From: Erigeron canadensis
Lineage: Eukaryota > Streptophyta > Magnoliopsida > Asterales > Asteraceae
Length of the DNA: 64,000 nt
Reading direction: 5' to 3'
Assembly: GCF_010389155.1 (NCBI RefSeq)
Contig: NC_057761.1
Coordinates: forward strand, 10,480,501 to 10,544,500
Part shown: positions 1 through 12,842 of the stretch, piece by piece
Layout: each line of letters starts with the position of its first letter
Position numbering within the stretch: position 1 is the first letter of the stretch
Notes under the pieces: model-generated
The model's database searches: none
What the model saw: the letters and a program-made list of their open reading frames with translations, nothing else
Told to the model about the DNA's origin: nothing
Made by a program: the position numbers and the translations under genes

Positions 1-2226
1 CGACCTGGGGCGCTGCAATCTTGGTGATCTCAGACATCACCTTTTCAATTAAACTACTCTCTCTGGCAGCCAAAGTTTCTTCAATCTTGAGACCCACTGA
101 AGAGGCCAACTGACTCCCAAGCTCTGTTACATCTAGGCTAGGTTTGTTACATAGATCTTGCACCTACCTTTCCAGATTCTTAATATCAACCTCTGATGAT
201 CTGACAGTACTGTTCAACAGGTTGGATATTGAAGATGTGACTCCAGATTGAGTTAGTGCGAACGCCTCTCGTAAAGATGTTGACAGTTGGTTGGAGGATT
301 CCACTAACTCATTCAGCTTTCCAAACACCAAGTCCTCATTAGCTGAGAACTTGTTTATCCCCAGGTCAACCACTTTGACATTCTGCATATGATCCTTTGG
401 TACCTGGAGAGGGACTTGGTGTTTTTGTCCAGTGTCTTTTGAATCTCTTCCACCCTCGCGAGAAGGTTCGAGAGATCGGCTTGAAAAGACACAAATTGGC
501 TTTCCAGTGACTGAGGGGAGGGTGTCACTGGACCAGCCGAAAAAGCTACAGGTGCAACTGGACGAGGTATGACAATATTTGGTTCTCCAGTTGCAGTAGC
601 ATCAGTTGATAGAAGAGAAGGGGTTGTAGAAATGAAGGGAAGAGATTCAATGTGTCGTTCATGCTGAGAATGCTCAGGTGTGAACGACGGCGACGGTGGT
701 GTTAGGATGTGTCTATTTCTAGGCACACCCATAGAAGAAAGTAGTTGGCGAGAGGCGAATATTGGAGGTATATCTAAGCTTTGTACATTTGTTGGGGAAA
801 CTGAAACATGTGGTTCTTGGGGTTGACCAAGGAGAGAAGGGAGCTGATCAAGTATAGTTGCATCAACCATCTCCTGGTCAGATTCCGTCTCAGATGAGTC
901 CGAAGACTCAAGCTGAAACTCACCCTCATTTATGCCAAGATCCATAAATGTTGGGGGTGGCTGAACAAGTTGTTCAGACTCCTGATGACCAGTTTGAGTT
1001 GCCTCAATGGTATCATCAGTTCTAGGATCCGTTGCCGAAGCATCTTCTCCCTGGACAGAGGTGACTGGTGCCTCAACTACAACTGCTCTATCCTCAGTTG
1101 CAGTATCACCGGCAGCGGCTTCAGAGACCACAGTCACAGATTGTGACTGGTCAGGTGCAGCAAGTCCAGATCTGGATCTCCTTCTGCTTTTGGAAGATCT
1201 TCTTGCTTTAGGAATCGCCTGGACTCCTGCTTCTACCTCAGTTACCGCTCCAGTAGACGAACCGGTGGGTCCCTCATTATTTTGAGGCCCGCCCAGTTGC
1301 CTTTCTGACTCACCAGATTGTGGTGCATCAGTTCTAGAGAATGCAAAGATCATTCTCGGGGACATCTGGACTTCATCAGAAGTGGACACCAGGTTGTCCA
1401 GATTCCTTAATAGTTCTGGCACAGAGAACAAGGATTGTGTGTTGTTGTACTCTTATCTGCCTAGAACCTGAATAAAACAAAGGGACAAGAATCTTGAAAA
1501 GGGGATACAAGGACCCCTGTTGCCCTTCAGCTTAAACACCAGACTCCTGAACAAAATACCAGCAAAATCCACCCTTAGTCCATTCCAGAGGCAGTAAGCC
1601 ATCTCTGCCTGGAAGGAGTTTATCTGGTCCAATCCACCAGAACTTCCTCCCAAACATTCCACCAAGTGGACCAGAAAGAACTTCCAGGATGGTGAAAGCC
1701 CTTTCATTGTAATGGACCCCTTGGTCTTTAAAACATCCCCCTCCACCATCTCCTTATTTCCCATGTCAAGGAAGACCTGGCGGAAATTTATGTTGGAGGA
1801 AATCACCACTGGATTTTCATTTTGTCTCCAGTAGTTGAGGTTAAGGGCTTCCCTCAACGTTTCAGTGGTGATGGTACACGGGACTGACCCATCCTTTAGA
1901 GAAAAGGAGATGGATGAGCAGTCCTCAGAAAGAGAGGCAGTGTACCAGAACTCACACAAGTAGTCGTGAAACAGCTTGTGTGGGTTCAAAGAGAAGGCAT
2001 CGCTGAGGGGAGAAATCCGGAGAAAGGATTGGATTCTCCCTATAAGAGAGTCAGCGGCCTGGAGCCCTTGAAGAGATGCCATTGGATTATTAGGATTTAA
2101 TTTTATAAGTTTAGAACTTATGGGAGCACCATTGGCACGAGTAACATTTTGTGATGGATTGTACTCAGTAGTGAGTAGATTCACATCACGAGAACGAGAT
2201 GAAGAAGAAGATGATTTAGGAGCCAT
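1..2226 (-). pseudogene. Third ORF of element 1 (env-position ORF), 5' part, broken
   Basis: The ATG at 2226 begins MAPKSSSSSSRSRD, matching the better copy in element 2 at 20745. The protein has a Ser-rich start, a globular region of about 190 residues (with CEFWYTASL and VDFAGILFRSLVFK), an acidic low-complexity part, a basic run (ARRSSKSRRRSRSG) and the start of a coiled coil. Breaks against element 2 are a GAA-to-TAA stop at 1453-1455, a one-base loss near 402 that shifts the frame, and a CAG-to-TAG stop at 164-166. The C-terminal half lies outside the window. I see no signal peptide or membrane segment, so the position suggests env but the sequence does not. Function unknown. Confidence 0.8.
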
Positions 2227-2935
2227 TTGTGAAATTTGATTTAGGGTTTTAGACTTAAAGAAGAAAGAGAGAAAGGGATCTCGAATTGTGAATGATTGGA
2301 AGCGTAAATGAAAGGAATTTTGAGTGAAGTAAATGAGACGGATATTTAGTGGGGGTATATATAGGCAGTAAAATATTGCCAATATACATACGAAAAGATA
2401 TTTTTAGTCCCCAAAAGTTTGAAATAATTTGTAAAAAGTGATTTTCCGAAATTTTGAGAGTTCAAAAATATTTAATACCTCCCAACAAGCATTTAATGCT
2501 ACGACGGCTGGTATTCCCACTCATCCACTAACTTCATCAATACCCATAAAAAGTGCAGTACATTTCACCAAAAAGTCTTGACACGTAAGACATGTCAGGT
2601 GACGTTTGTGAGTGCGAGGTTAGCACTCAAGTAACATCACGTGTCACAAGTATCCACCAAGTAAAACATAACGTTATGAAATCTGGCTGACTACCATTTT
2701 GAGACAAGACCAAACTAGCAAACTGGAGAAATTTTTCAGATGCCAGTTTCAACTGATGACTTTCAGTTGCATTTTTCAATAAAAACAAATTTTATTTTGA
2801 AAAATATTTTGAGTCTTTTCCCCCTAAAAATGTGATCCATTTGATCAATGACTAGTCTTTGAGTACATCAAGGCGTTCAATCTCCAACCAATCAAGGATC
2901 ACCTGGACCATCCTCAACTGAAGGGCCTCTCCAGT
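2227..2935 (-). promoter_or_regulatory. Promoter-like spacer between pol and third ORF of element 1
   Basis: This spacer separates the pol stop from the third-ORF ATG. On the minus strand it holds a TATATATA at 2363-2356, about 130 bp before the ATG, a G-box CACGTG at 2643-2638 within GTGACACGTG, further ACGT cores near 2585 and 2612, and AAACCCTAA in the leader just before the ATG. The same elements sit at matching places in element 2. Promoter activity is inferred from motif content and conservation only. Confidence 0.5.
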
Positions 2936-5900
2936 TTAATGAGGATTTAACATACCCAGTTCACTGATGAGATGTTTAAAAGTTTTCTCATCAAGAGGTT
3001 TTGTAAAAACATCAGCTAACTGTTTATCAGTGGGGATGAAGTGTATTTCAATGTCTCCTTTCATAACATGATCACGAATGAAGTGATACCTGATATCAAT
3101 ATGCTTTGTCTTTGAGTGCATCACTGGGTTGTGAGATATAGCAATTGCACTGGTGTTGTCACAAAAGATTGGGGTTCTTGTGAATTTCATACCATAATCA
3201 AGCAACTGGTTTTTGATCCAGAGAATCTGGGCACAGCAACTGGCCGCAGAAATGTATTCTGCCTCAGCAGTAGACATTGAGACCGAAGTCTGCTTCTTAC
3301 TGGTCCAACTCACCAGTTTTCCCCCTAGGAAGTGACATCCACCAGTTGTGGATTTTCTATCAATCTTACAACCTGCATGATCTGAATCTGAATAACCCAT
3401 TAGATCTAACCCTGAGCCTTTGGGATACCAAAGACCAAGGCTAGGGCACCCTTTCAGGTACCTGAAAATGCGTTTAACAGCATGCAAGTGTGATTCTTTT
3501 GGATTTGCTTGAAATCTGGCACATAAACATGTTGCAAACATTATATCTGGTCGACTGGCAGTTAAATACATCAGTGAACCAACCATTCCACGATATTCTT
3601 TTTGGTCCACTGGTTTGCCATTTGGGTCAGAGTCCAAATTTAATGGAGCTGAAATAGGTGTGGTTTTGATGGGACAGAATCATATTTGTATTTTCTTAAC
3701 AAATCTCTGACATATTTTTCTTGGTTAATAAAAATACCATCCATGGTTTGTTTGATTTGTAAACCCAAGAAAAATGTTAATTCACCCATTAAACTCATCT
3801 CATATTCTTGAGACATAATTTTCGAAAACCTTTTACACATTCCATCATCAGTTGACCCGAATATAATATCATCAACATAAATTTGTACCAACAAGATATT
3901 ACCTTTTTCTTTCAAGATGAACAAGGTATTATCTATTGCACCTCTTTGAAAACCATTTTTGAGAAGATGTTTAGTTAGAGTATCATACCAGGCTCTTGGG
4001 GCTTGTCGAAGACCATACAAAGCTTTGTTCAGTCTATATACCCAATGTGGATGCTTTTCATTTATGAAGCCTGGAGTCTGCGTAACATACACTTCTTCTT
4101 CCAATGTGCCATTCAGGAACGCACTTTTTACATCCATCTGGAAGACCTTGAATTGCAAGTGAGCAGCATAAGCCAAGAAAATTCTGATGGCTTCAAGTCT
4201 TGCAACTGGAGCAAAAGTTTCATCGAAATCAACACCTTCTGCTTGACAATAACCCTTGGCAACCAATCTTGCTTTGTTCCTTATAACGTTGCCATCTTCA
4301 TCCATCTTGTTCCGGTAGACCCACCTCGTTCCAATGGGTTCTCTCTTTAACCCTGGAGGACAAGGAACAAGCTCCCAAACATTGTTCCTTTCGAACTGGT
4401 TGAGTTCTTCTTGCATAGCTTCAACCCAGCTTGGATCTGCCATAGCCTCGTCAATCTTCTTCGGTTCAATCAGTGATAGGAAGGTGACGTTCAAGCATTG
4501 ATCACTTGTGGCTCTTCTAGTCCGAACCCCACTATCTGGATTGCCAATAATCTGCTCTATGGGATGAGCAGCAGTCCATTTAGTGTATTGACTAGGTTGA
4601 TATATTACAACATCAGTGCAAGACACCTGACGATCTCCAACAGATGCAGCAACTGGAGGAGGATCAGCCCAAACTACTTCAACTTCATCATCAGTGTCAA
4701 CTGAAGAGTTAACATGATTTTCTTCAAACAAAGGTATATCTTGAAGAACTGGAGAGGCTTGAACTGGTTCTAATGTTGTTGTGGCACGTACATCGGATCC
4801 AATTACCAATTTTTCAGGTAGGTTAAAACTGCTAGAAGGATAAAATGAGGTGTCACAGAAATTCTTCTTTTCCTTAACTGGTTCCAAGACTTGAGGTCTG
4901 GAAACATTTTCTGGTGTACTAACTGATTGATGAACCCGATCAGATACACCAAAATCAACTGGGCCAACTGAAGATAAATCAAGGGTTGGTCTTTTGTTGA
5001 TAGCTTCATTTGATTCATTGAATGTGACATGAATTGTCTCATGTACCTTTTGGAGTCTATAATTATAAACTCTATAGGCTTTTCTAATATCTGAATACCC
5101 CACAAAGACACCTTCGTCTGCTTTTGCATCAAATTTTCCCAACTGACTGGAATCGTTTAAAATGTAAACTGGACAACCAAATACATGGAAGTATCCAATA
5201 TTTGGTTTACGATTCCTGAGGACTTCATAGGCAGTCTTCCTGTGTCTCTTGACATAGACTGGCCAGTTTTGGGTGTGACAAGCAGTTGCCACAGCTTCAG
5301 CCCAAAAACAGGTGGGAAGACCAGATTCAGATAACATACTTCTGGCAGCTTCAATCAATGTGCGATTCTTCCTTTCAACCACACCATTTTGTTATGGAGA
5401 ACGAGCTGACGAAAAGTTTTGAGAAATGCCAGTGTCAGTGCAAAATGTCTCCAATTCTTTATTCATGAATTCTGTACCGTTATCACTTCGCAACTGACAC
5501 ACTTTCTTGGTATACTTGAGTTCAATTCGCTTGATGAGAGAGATAATTTCACCAGGTGCATCACTCTTTGATCTGATAAATACCACCCAACAAAATCTGG
5601 TGTATTCATCGACCACAACTAAAGTGTATCTCTTACCAGCTTTAGTTTGAACATTCACTGGACCAAAGAGATCCATATGAAGCATGTGAAGAGGTTCAGT
5701 GATACTGAAATTTTGCCTGGTCTTGAAACTGGCTCTTTTCTTTTTGCCCATTTCACACCCTAGACATGGCTTCTCCTTTTTAAAGGAGAACAAAGGTATC
5801 CCATCAACCAGTTGTTTCCTTGACAACTTGTTGATATTTTTGAAATTAAGATGGGATAGCCGTTTATGCCACAACCAGTTGGTGTCCTCATCAGCCTTGA

Positions 5901-6321
5901 CATAGAAACAATGCTCTTTTGGATCCGGATCCATGTCCATGATGTACACATTCCCTTTTCTCGGTGCAATCATAACTACCTTCCAATCCTTGTTAAAAAC
6001 AGTGCCTTGAGCAATGTCGAACAGTACCCTATATCCATCATCACAAAGTTGACTGACACTTATCAGGTTATATTTCAAACGATTGACAAATGCAACTCTT
6101 GTGAACTGGATCTGCCCATTGTCAACAACACCATATCCTTCAGTCTTCCCACTTCCATCATTACCAAATGTCACTGCTGGTCCATCGCAGACAGTGAACT
6201 CTTCCAGCAGGGGCTTACATCCGGTCATAGTCCGGCCAGCTGCGCTGTCCAGATACCAAGTATTCTTCTTTCGATCGCCCTGCACACCCAAGTAAGTGAT
6301 TAGTTGTTTTTGTGAACCCAT
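2936..6321 (-). pseudogene. pol: pol of element 1: protease, integrase, reverse transcriptase, RNase H
   Basis: The frame opens at 6321 with MGSQ, overlapping the gag end by 22 bases in the -1 frame. A protease-like motif WYLDSAAGRTMTG lies near 6265; the usual D-S/T-G triad reads D-S-A. The integrase zinc-binding region (WLWHKRLSHLNF ... CLGCEMGKK) and core (LLHMDLFGPV-like, LRSDNGTEF) follow, then reverse transcriptase with YVDDIIFGS and RNase H ending in [13 protein letters not shown]. Breaks are a CAA-to-TAA stop at 5392-5394 and a one-base loss in an A/T run near 3668 that shifts the frame before RNase H. This is the most complete integrase of the family in the window. Confidence 0.9.
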
Positions 6322-8661
6322 CTTTTCTTGATGGGTCCACTGGACTTCTTCTGTGAAGTCCCAGGTTCTTGACTGGGTGTAGAACTGGATGAAGAAACTG
6401 GAGGGTTCTCTCCAGTTTCTGGAGTAAAAACAATTGGTTTGAGTGGAACATTAATCTCCTTTTTCTTTTCGATGTTTGCTCCTTTCAGAGCAGATTGTTT
6501 TATCTTTTGTTTTTGAGGAGAAGTTTTGACATTTTGTTTTTCAACTGAAGAGGATGCACTTCCTTCCAAATTTTTAATTCTGGCAGTACAACTTTGTACC
6601 TGCCTTGACAAATTTTGGAGTTGATTTTCCATTTTTAACAAAATGCTTTTATCATCAGGCTGCTGGTCTATGGACTTGGACTCATTTGACTTATGAGACA
6701 AAGGATTGTCACCAGATTCCTTTTTAACTGGAGCTTTAGCCTTCTTGGCTCCAGTTTTGACCTCAATAGGGTTGGTCTTAGTGGATTCAGATTTGACAGT
6801 GTCAGAGGAATCATAAGGAGTTTCAACTCTAACAGATTCGGGCAATTGGTGAATTTTGGGTAAAACAGCTGCCATCTGAAGATCACCAGATTTCCAGACA
6901 GTTTTTTGAGCATCAATGGTTTTAGAAAAAGCGTCATAATTTTTACTAGATGCTTGTACCCATGAATTGATAACCATGTGTTCCTTTTCAAAATCAAATT
7001 TCAGTTTTTGGTTATCTCTTTCCAATGCCTCATTTTTCAAATCTGACTCTTTAAGAGCCAACTGGACAATTTGCAAATCAATTATTTGACTTTTCATGTT
7101 GTTTAATTCAACCAAAACTGTTTTTAAGTATCTTTCACAGTCAGTTCTCATGGTTTCAACAAATAACAAGTCATCATTCAATGATTCAGCAATATCCAGT
7201 TACAATTCTGAATCAGTTTCGACATCATAATCCCTTACCTTCTTTAAAATAATGTCAACCCATCTTCCTGACACAACATCATCTTTCACCACTGGTTGTT
7301 GACTTTCCAATGCCATGAAACACACATCTCTAATCTCTTCTTCATCATCAGATGAATCATCAGAGAGTTCCCATTTCCCTTCAGTTTGAGCCATCATGCA
7401 CTTGTTCTTTTCTTTCTCATTATCTTGTTCAAGTGACATGAGAGCAATCTGGGCCTTAAGTTTCTTGTATTTGGCCTTATAATCATCAGTTTTAACAAAA
7501 TTTGGGACAAAAGGACCAGTTTGGTTGTTCATCTGACTAGATCTGCATTCCTTCATGAAATTGCCTTTCTTACCACATTTGTAGCAGGTAAGATTAGCCT
7601 TATCCATAGAAATTGAACTGGAAGCATTATTGGACCCATTAAATCGATTAGATTTATGCTTAAACCTATTAAAGGTTTTAGCAATCATGGCTACCAGATC
7701 ATCATCGTCAGTTTCCTCACAACCATCACTGAGATTAGTGGTCAGGCCAGAGTTCAGAAAGTTGTTTAACGTTTCCTTCATAGAATGTGACTGGACATTC
7801 TCAGTAGACATTAAAGCAGCACAAGGTTGCCCAGAAAAGTTGGCAGCCTTGGAACTCTTAGCATGGTTTAAAGCATCTTGCTCAGCCAGTAATCTTGCAG
7901 CATCATTATCTTCAGTGAATCTGAAGGCTCCATAAAGGGAAGCAAGAGTATGGCTATGCAAGGTCTTTCCTTGTCTTAAGACAAGTACCATGTGTGCCCA
8001 TTTGGATGGCAAAACATCACAGAATTTTTCAAGAAGAATATCCTTATCCTTCTCCACTCCTAAGCCTCTAAGTTGATTAATTAGGCCAGTAAGTACCAGT
8101 CAAACTTTCATTGGGAAGAGCAAAGAAGGATTCATACTTCTTGTTAAGAGCAACCTTTCTAGTGAGAATGGTGTCATTTCCTCCTTCAAACTGGAGAACT
8201 AATTCATCCCACATAGATTTTGCACTTGGAAATAGCACAAGGGTAGGAATTAGTTCCTCAGGTATAGCAGAAAGAATCATGTTTTTCAGTTTGGTATCAA
8301 GATCAACCAATCTGCGATCCTCATCTGACCAATGTTCCTCAGATTTATCCCTGGTGCCTCTTCTCCCAGTAGGGTCGAGAAGAGGGCTAACACCACTGGA
8401 CATGGGTATATATGGTCCATCCTTAAGAATTTTCAACATATACCTCTCTATCCCGCCAAAATGCAAGAGCATTCTAGCCTTTCATGTACCAAATGTCTCG
8501 CCATTCCCGTCGAATTTGGGAACAGGAGAGTTGGAATAATGTACATGAACGTGGTTAGCTCCAGGAGTTTGAGGAGGAGGAGGAGGGTTAGTATTTAAAG
8601 GAGTAGCAATACTAGGATTAGATTCATTTGGACCAGAACCATTCTCACCTTCAGCAGCCAT
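6300..8661 (-). pseudogene. gag: gag of element 1, broken
   Basis: The ATG at 8661 starts MAAEGENGSG as in element 2. The N-terminal region is the capsid-like gag of copia elements, ending in a CCHC zinc knuckle at 7545-7586 and a Lys-rich coiled-coil tail that terminates WVHKNN. Defects are TGG-to-TGA at 8482-8484, an 11-base deletion near 8090 that shifts the frame, AAA-to-TAA at 7200-7202, and replacement of the zinc-binding His by Asn in the knuckle (CGKKGNF instead of CGKKGHF). No functional full-length Gag can be made from this copy. Confidence 0.88.
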
Positions 8662-8702
8662 CGAAGCAGACCTAGGTTATAGAATTGGAACAATTCAACC
8701 TG

Positions 8703-8719
8703 CCCGCTCTGATACCACT
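8703..8719 (-). other. Primer-binding site of element 1
   Basis: Read on the minus strand, AGTGGTATCAGAGC follows the LTR end directly. TGGTATCAGAGC complements the 3' end of plant initiator tRNA-Met, the usual copia primer. Confidence 0.85.
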
Positions 8720-9693
8720 TGAAAGTCCCAACTATTACTAGATGGGTGCTGAAGACACCTCTATGTCGATGGTGAGTGAACTTTGCAACACGATCAATTA
8801 ATCTGGATATGACCAGTTTAGATTGATCGTGTACCAGGTTAACTGGAGTAAATGTATAAAGGTGACAGAATATGTAAATTAATACATTGCAATAATATAA
8901 CTGACAAGTATGTAAAATGGTGAGACAATATGTAATTTTCAAGTGTATTTTATTTATTTATTGTTTAAATAAAATACAAGGTTGTTGCGGACCCAAGATA
9001 ATACATGAATGTAAATATCCTAACAACCCATGAATTACAATTGATCTAAACTTGGAAATTCTCCTAAACAATCGAAACACTTAGAGTTGTGAAATGTTCC
9101 TTTTTGCGATTGAGAGAATATTGCACAAGTTCACCAATATTGCAAAATATATGTATTTGCAAAGTTACTGAAAATGCTTGTGCAAGGACCTCTATTTATA
9201 GTCAAAGATTGAGCATGGGGATCTCAACTTCGTCGTACAAATATGGTTGACAGCACACAAAAGTATTGTTTAAATAATCCTTTGTGTGTGTTAAATAAAG
9301 TAAGACAAAAGGTTACTTTATTCAACCACTCTACATCTTTGCACCTTTATCCAAAGACAATATCATTGCCCGGTTAAAAGGATGTAGAGTAAAAGGTCCT
9401 CCTCGTAATCAGTGTAAAGCTTTGTAAGAGCATTTACACTGGAGGATTCTCCAGATGATTGATCTGGTAGATTGTCAACTGGGCTTCGCTGCCATTGCCA
9501 ATCTCTGTCTTCCATTTGTTGTCTTTGACTTCAACTGGAAGGTCTTCAGATTCTAGTTATCTGATCTCAACTGGAGGAAGTCATTAGTTGCTACACCTGT
9601 ACAATGCAACTGGACTTCTAATATTTCAGACAATTCCGCATGCTCTCCAGATGTCGCTGGAGAGCTCCAGTTTAGCTTAAACTGGTCCTAACA
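8720..9693 (-). repeat. 5' LTR of element 1 (974 bp)
   Basis: On the minus strand the LTR runs from TGTTAGGACC at 9693 to GGGACTTTCA at 8720, with canonical TG...CA ends. It aligns along its length with the LTR of element 2. A TATAAATA promoter box lies at 9200-9193 and A/T-rich polyadenylation-like sequence (ATAAATAAA) near 8955. Confidence 0.9.
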
Positions 9694-10472
9694 ACAACAA
9701 TCTGAAGACATTCCAGTTGGAGTCAAAGACAACAAGTGGAAGAAAGAGAAAGGCAATGGCAGCGAAGCCCAGTTGACTTTCTACCAGGATAATCAACTGG
9801 AGATCCTCCAGTGTAAATGCCTTTACAAAGCTTTACACTGATTACGAGGAGGACCTTTCACACTACATCCTTTTACCCGGATAATAATCTTGTCTGTGGA
9901 TAAAAGTGCAAAGATGTAGAGTGGTTGAATAAAGTAACCTTTTGTCTTACTTTATTTAGCACATATACAAAGAATTATTTACTAATACTTTTGTGTGCTC
10001 AACCTTCGACTATAAATAGAGGTCCTTGCACAAGCATTTGAACAACTTTGCAAACACATACTTTCTGCAATATTGTTGATGAACTTGTGCAATATTCTCT
10101 AAATCGCAAAAAGGAACATTTCACAACTTTAAGTGTTTCAAGTATAGATCAATTGTATTTCATAGGTTGTTAGGATATTTACATCTTTGTATTATCTTGG
10201 TTCTGCAACAATTGTATTTTATTTAAACAATCATAAATAAAATACACTTGAAAAATACATACTGTCTTATCAATCTACTTACTTGTACCTTACTTTGTTG
10301 CATTGTATTTAATTATTTGACTTGTCACCTTAATAAGTATAACTCCCATTAACCTGGTACACTGTTCACTCTCAACTGGTCACGTCCAGATTAAGTGAAA
10401 GTGTTGCAAAGTACACCCACCATTGACATAGAGGTGTTTTCAGCACTCATCTATTCGTAGTTGGGACTTACA
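9694..10472 (+). repeat. 5' LTR of element 3, truncated at its 5' end
   Basis: It aligns with element 2's LTR from the part reading AATCTGAAGAC to the final GGGACTTACA. The promoter TATAAATA is at 10011-10018. The missing start is replaced by the outer end of element 1's LTR, so 8720-10472 forms a large imperfect inverted repeat. Confidence 0.88.
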
Positions 10473-10490
10473 AGTGGTATCAGAGCAGGC
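10473..10490 (+). other. Primer-binding site of element 3
   Basis: AGTGGTATCAGAGCAGGC follows the LTR directly and complements initiator tRNA-Met over TGGTATCAGAGC. Confidence 0.85.
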
Positions 10491-10530
10491 ATGTTGAATT
10501 GTATCAATTCTATAACCTAGGTCTGCTAAG

Positions 10531-12825
10531 ATGTCTGCTGAAGGTGAGAATGGTTTTGGTCACCAAAATGAAACTAATCCGAATATTAATGTTACAACTC
10601 CTTTAAATACCAACCCTCCTCCTCCTCCTCCTACATCTGGAGCCAGCCACGTCCATGTACATTACTCTAACAATCCTGTTCCCAAATTCGATGGGAGCAG
10701 TGAGACTTTTGGTGCATGGAAGGCCAGGATGCTTTTGCATTTTGGTGGGATAGAGAGGTAAATGTTGAAAATCCTCAAGGATGGACCATATATACCCATG
10801 TCCAGTGGTGTTAGTCCTCTTTTAGACCCAACTGGGAGAAGAGGTACCAGGGAAAAGTCAGAAGAACATTGGTCTGACGAGGATCGTAGACTGGTTGACC
10901 TTGATACCAGATTGAAAAACATGATCCTTGCTGCTGTCCCTAAGGAACTAATTCCAACACTTGTGTTGTTTCCCAGTGCCAAATCCATGTGGGATGGATT
11001 AGTTCTCCAGTTTGAAGGAGGAAATGACACCATTGCCACCAGAAAGGTTGCATTAAACAAGAAGTATGAATCCTTCTTTGCTCTTCCCAATGAAAGTTTA
11101 ACTGGTACTTACACCAGATTTACTAGCCTAATTAATCAACTTAGAGGCTTGGGAGTGGAGAAGGATAAGGATATTCTTCTTGAGAAATTTTGTGATATCT
11201 TGCCATCCAAATGGGCACACATGGTTCTTGTCTTAAGACAAGGTAAGACCTTGCACAACCATACTCTTGCATCTCTCTATGGAGCCTTTAGATTCACTGA
11301 AGATAACAATGCTGCAAGGTTATTCGCTGAGCAAGATGCTTTAAACGATGCTCAGAGTTCCAAGGTCGCCAGCTTAACTAGGTAACCTTTTGCTGCTTTA
11401 ATGTCTACTGAGAATGTCCAGTCAAATTCTATGAAGGAGATGTTAAACAATATACTGAACTCTGGCCTTACCACTGATCTCAGTGATGGTTGTGAGGAAA
11501 CTGACGATGATGATTTGGTCGCCATGATTGCTAAAACGTTTAACAGGTTTAAGCATAAATCTAATCGATTTAATGGGTCCAATAATGCTTCCAGTTCTAA
11601 CTCTCTGGATAAGGCCAATCTTACCTGCTATAAGTGTGGTAAGAAAGGTCATTTCATGAAGGAAGGCAGATCTAGTCAGATGAACAACCAAACTAGTCCC
11701 TCTGTCCCAAACTTTGTTAAATTTGATGATTATAAGGCCCAGATTGCCCTCATGTCTCTTGAACAAGAAAAAGAGAAAGAAAAGAACAAGTGCATGATGG
11801 CTCAAACTGAAGGGAAATGGGAACTCTCTGATGACTCACCTGATGATGATGAAGAGATTAGAGATGTGTGTTTTATGGAGTTAGAAAATCAACAACCAGT
11901 GGTGAAAGATGATGTTGTTTCTGGAAGATGGGTGGACATCATTTTAAAGAAGGTAAGAGATTATGATGTTGAGTTGGATACAGAACTGAAACTGGACATT
12001 GCTGAATCATTAAATGATGATTTATTATTTATTGAAACAATAAATACTAATTGTGAAAGATATCTTGAAACTGTTTTAACTGAGCTAAATAACATGAAAA
12101 ATCAATTTAATGATTTACAAAGTATCCAGTTGGCTCTCAAGGAATCAGATTTGAAAAATGAGGCATTGGAAAGAGATAACCAAAAATTAAAATATGATCT
12201 TGAAAAAGAACACATGGTTATCAAATCTTGGGTATAAGCATCTGGTAAAAATTATGATGCATTTTCTAAAACCATTGATGCTCAAGAAACTGCATGGAAA
12301 TCTGGTGATCTCCAGACTCCATATGACTCTTCTAACATTGCCAAATCGGAATCCGCTGAGACCACCCCTGTTGAGGTCAAAACTGGAGCCAAAAAGGCTA
12401 AAGCTCTAGTTAAAAAGGAAGCTGGTGATGTTCCTTTACCTCAAAAGTCCAAAGAGCTCAGGACTCCCAAGACTAAAAATTTCACTGAATCCAAGTCCAA
12501 GGTTCAGCAGCCTGATGAAAATAACTTTTTGTTCAAACTAGAGAGTCAACTCCAAAATTTATCAAGGCAAGTACAAAGTTGTACTACTAGAACTAAAAGT
12601 CTGGAAGGAGAATCGACTTCTTCGGTTGAAAAACAAATTGTTAAAACTCCTCCTGTGAAATCAAAACAAAAACAATCTGCTCAAAAAGGAGCAAATTCTG
12701 GAAAGAAAAAAAAGGATGTTGTTGTTCCCCTTAAACCAGTCGTTTTTACTCCTGAAGCTGGAATTAATCCTCCAGTTCCACCCCAAGTCAATCTACTGAG
12801 ACTTCTCAGGAGAAGTCTGATCTAG
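10531..12825 (+). pseudogene. gag: gag of element 3, broken by several stops
   Basis: It starts MSAEGENGFG and follows element 2 Gag throughout. In-frame stops occur at 10759-10761 (TAT to TAA), 11383-11385 (CAA to TAA) and 12235-12237 (CAA to TAA). A block of about 17 codons present in element 2 is missing near 12314, and small indels near 12780 end the frame early. In the zinc knuckle the last Cys is Gly (KKGHFMKEG). The three pieces are all in one frame, showing that point mutations rather than rearrangement destroyed most of it. Confidence 0.88.
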
Positions 12826-12842
12826 TGGACCCATCAAGAAAA

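Larger units (their letters stand above)
1..9693 (-). mobile_element. Element 1: SIRE-like Ty1-copia retrotransposon, 3' end outside the window
   Basis: Reading on the minus strand the order is 5' LTR (9693-8720), primer-binding site, gag, pol and a large third ORF that runs off the left edge. The pol order of protease, integrase, reverse transcriptase and RNase H identifies Ty1-copia. The extra ORF after pol is typical of the SIRE/Maximus group. The element belongs to the same family as elements 2 and 3. All three ORFs are broken, so it could only move with proteins supplied by other copies. Its 5' LTR abuts a 5'-truncated LTR of element 3 in the opposite orientation, so it probably inserted into that LTR. 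Confidence 0.93.

Noticed and set aside
1007..1285. Plus-strand ORFs opposite the third ORF and gag/pol
   Set aside because: They mirror low-complexity or conserved retrotransposon frames on the other strand and recur only because the coding strand is conserved.
8703..8719. tRNA gene at the primer-binding sites
   Set aside because: Only 12-14 bases match the tRNA 3' end; no cloverleaf surrounds them.
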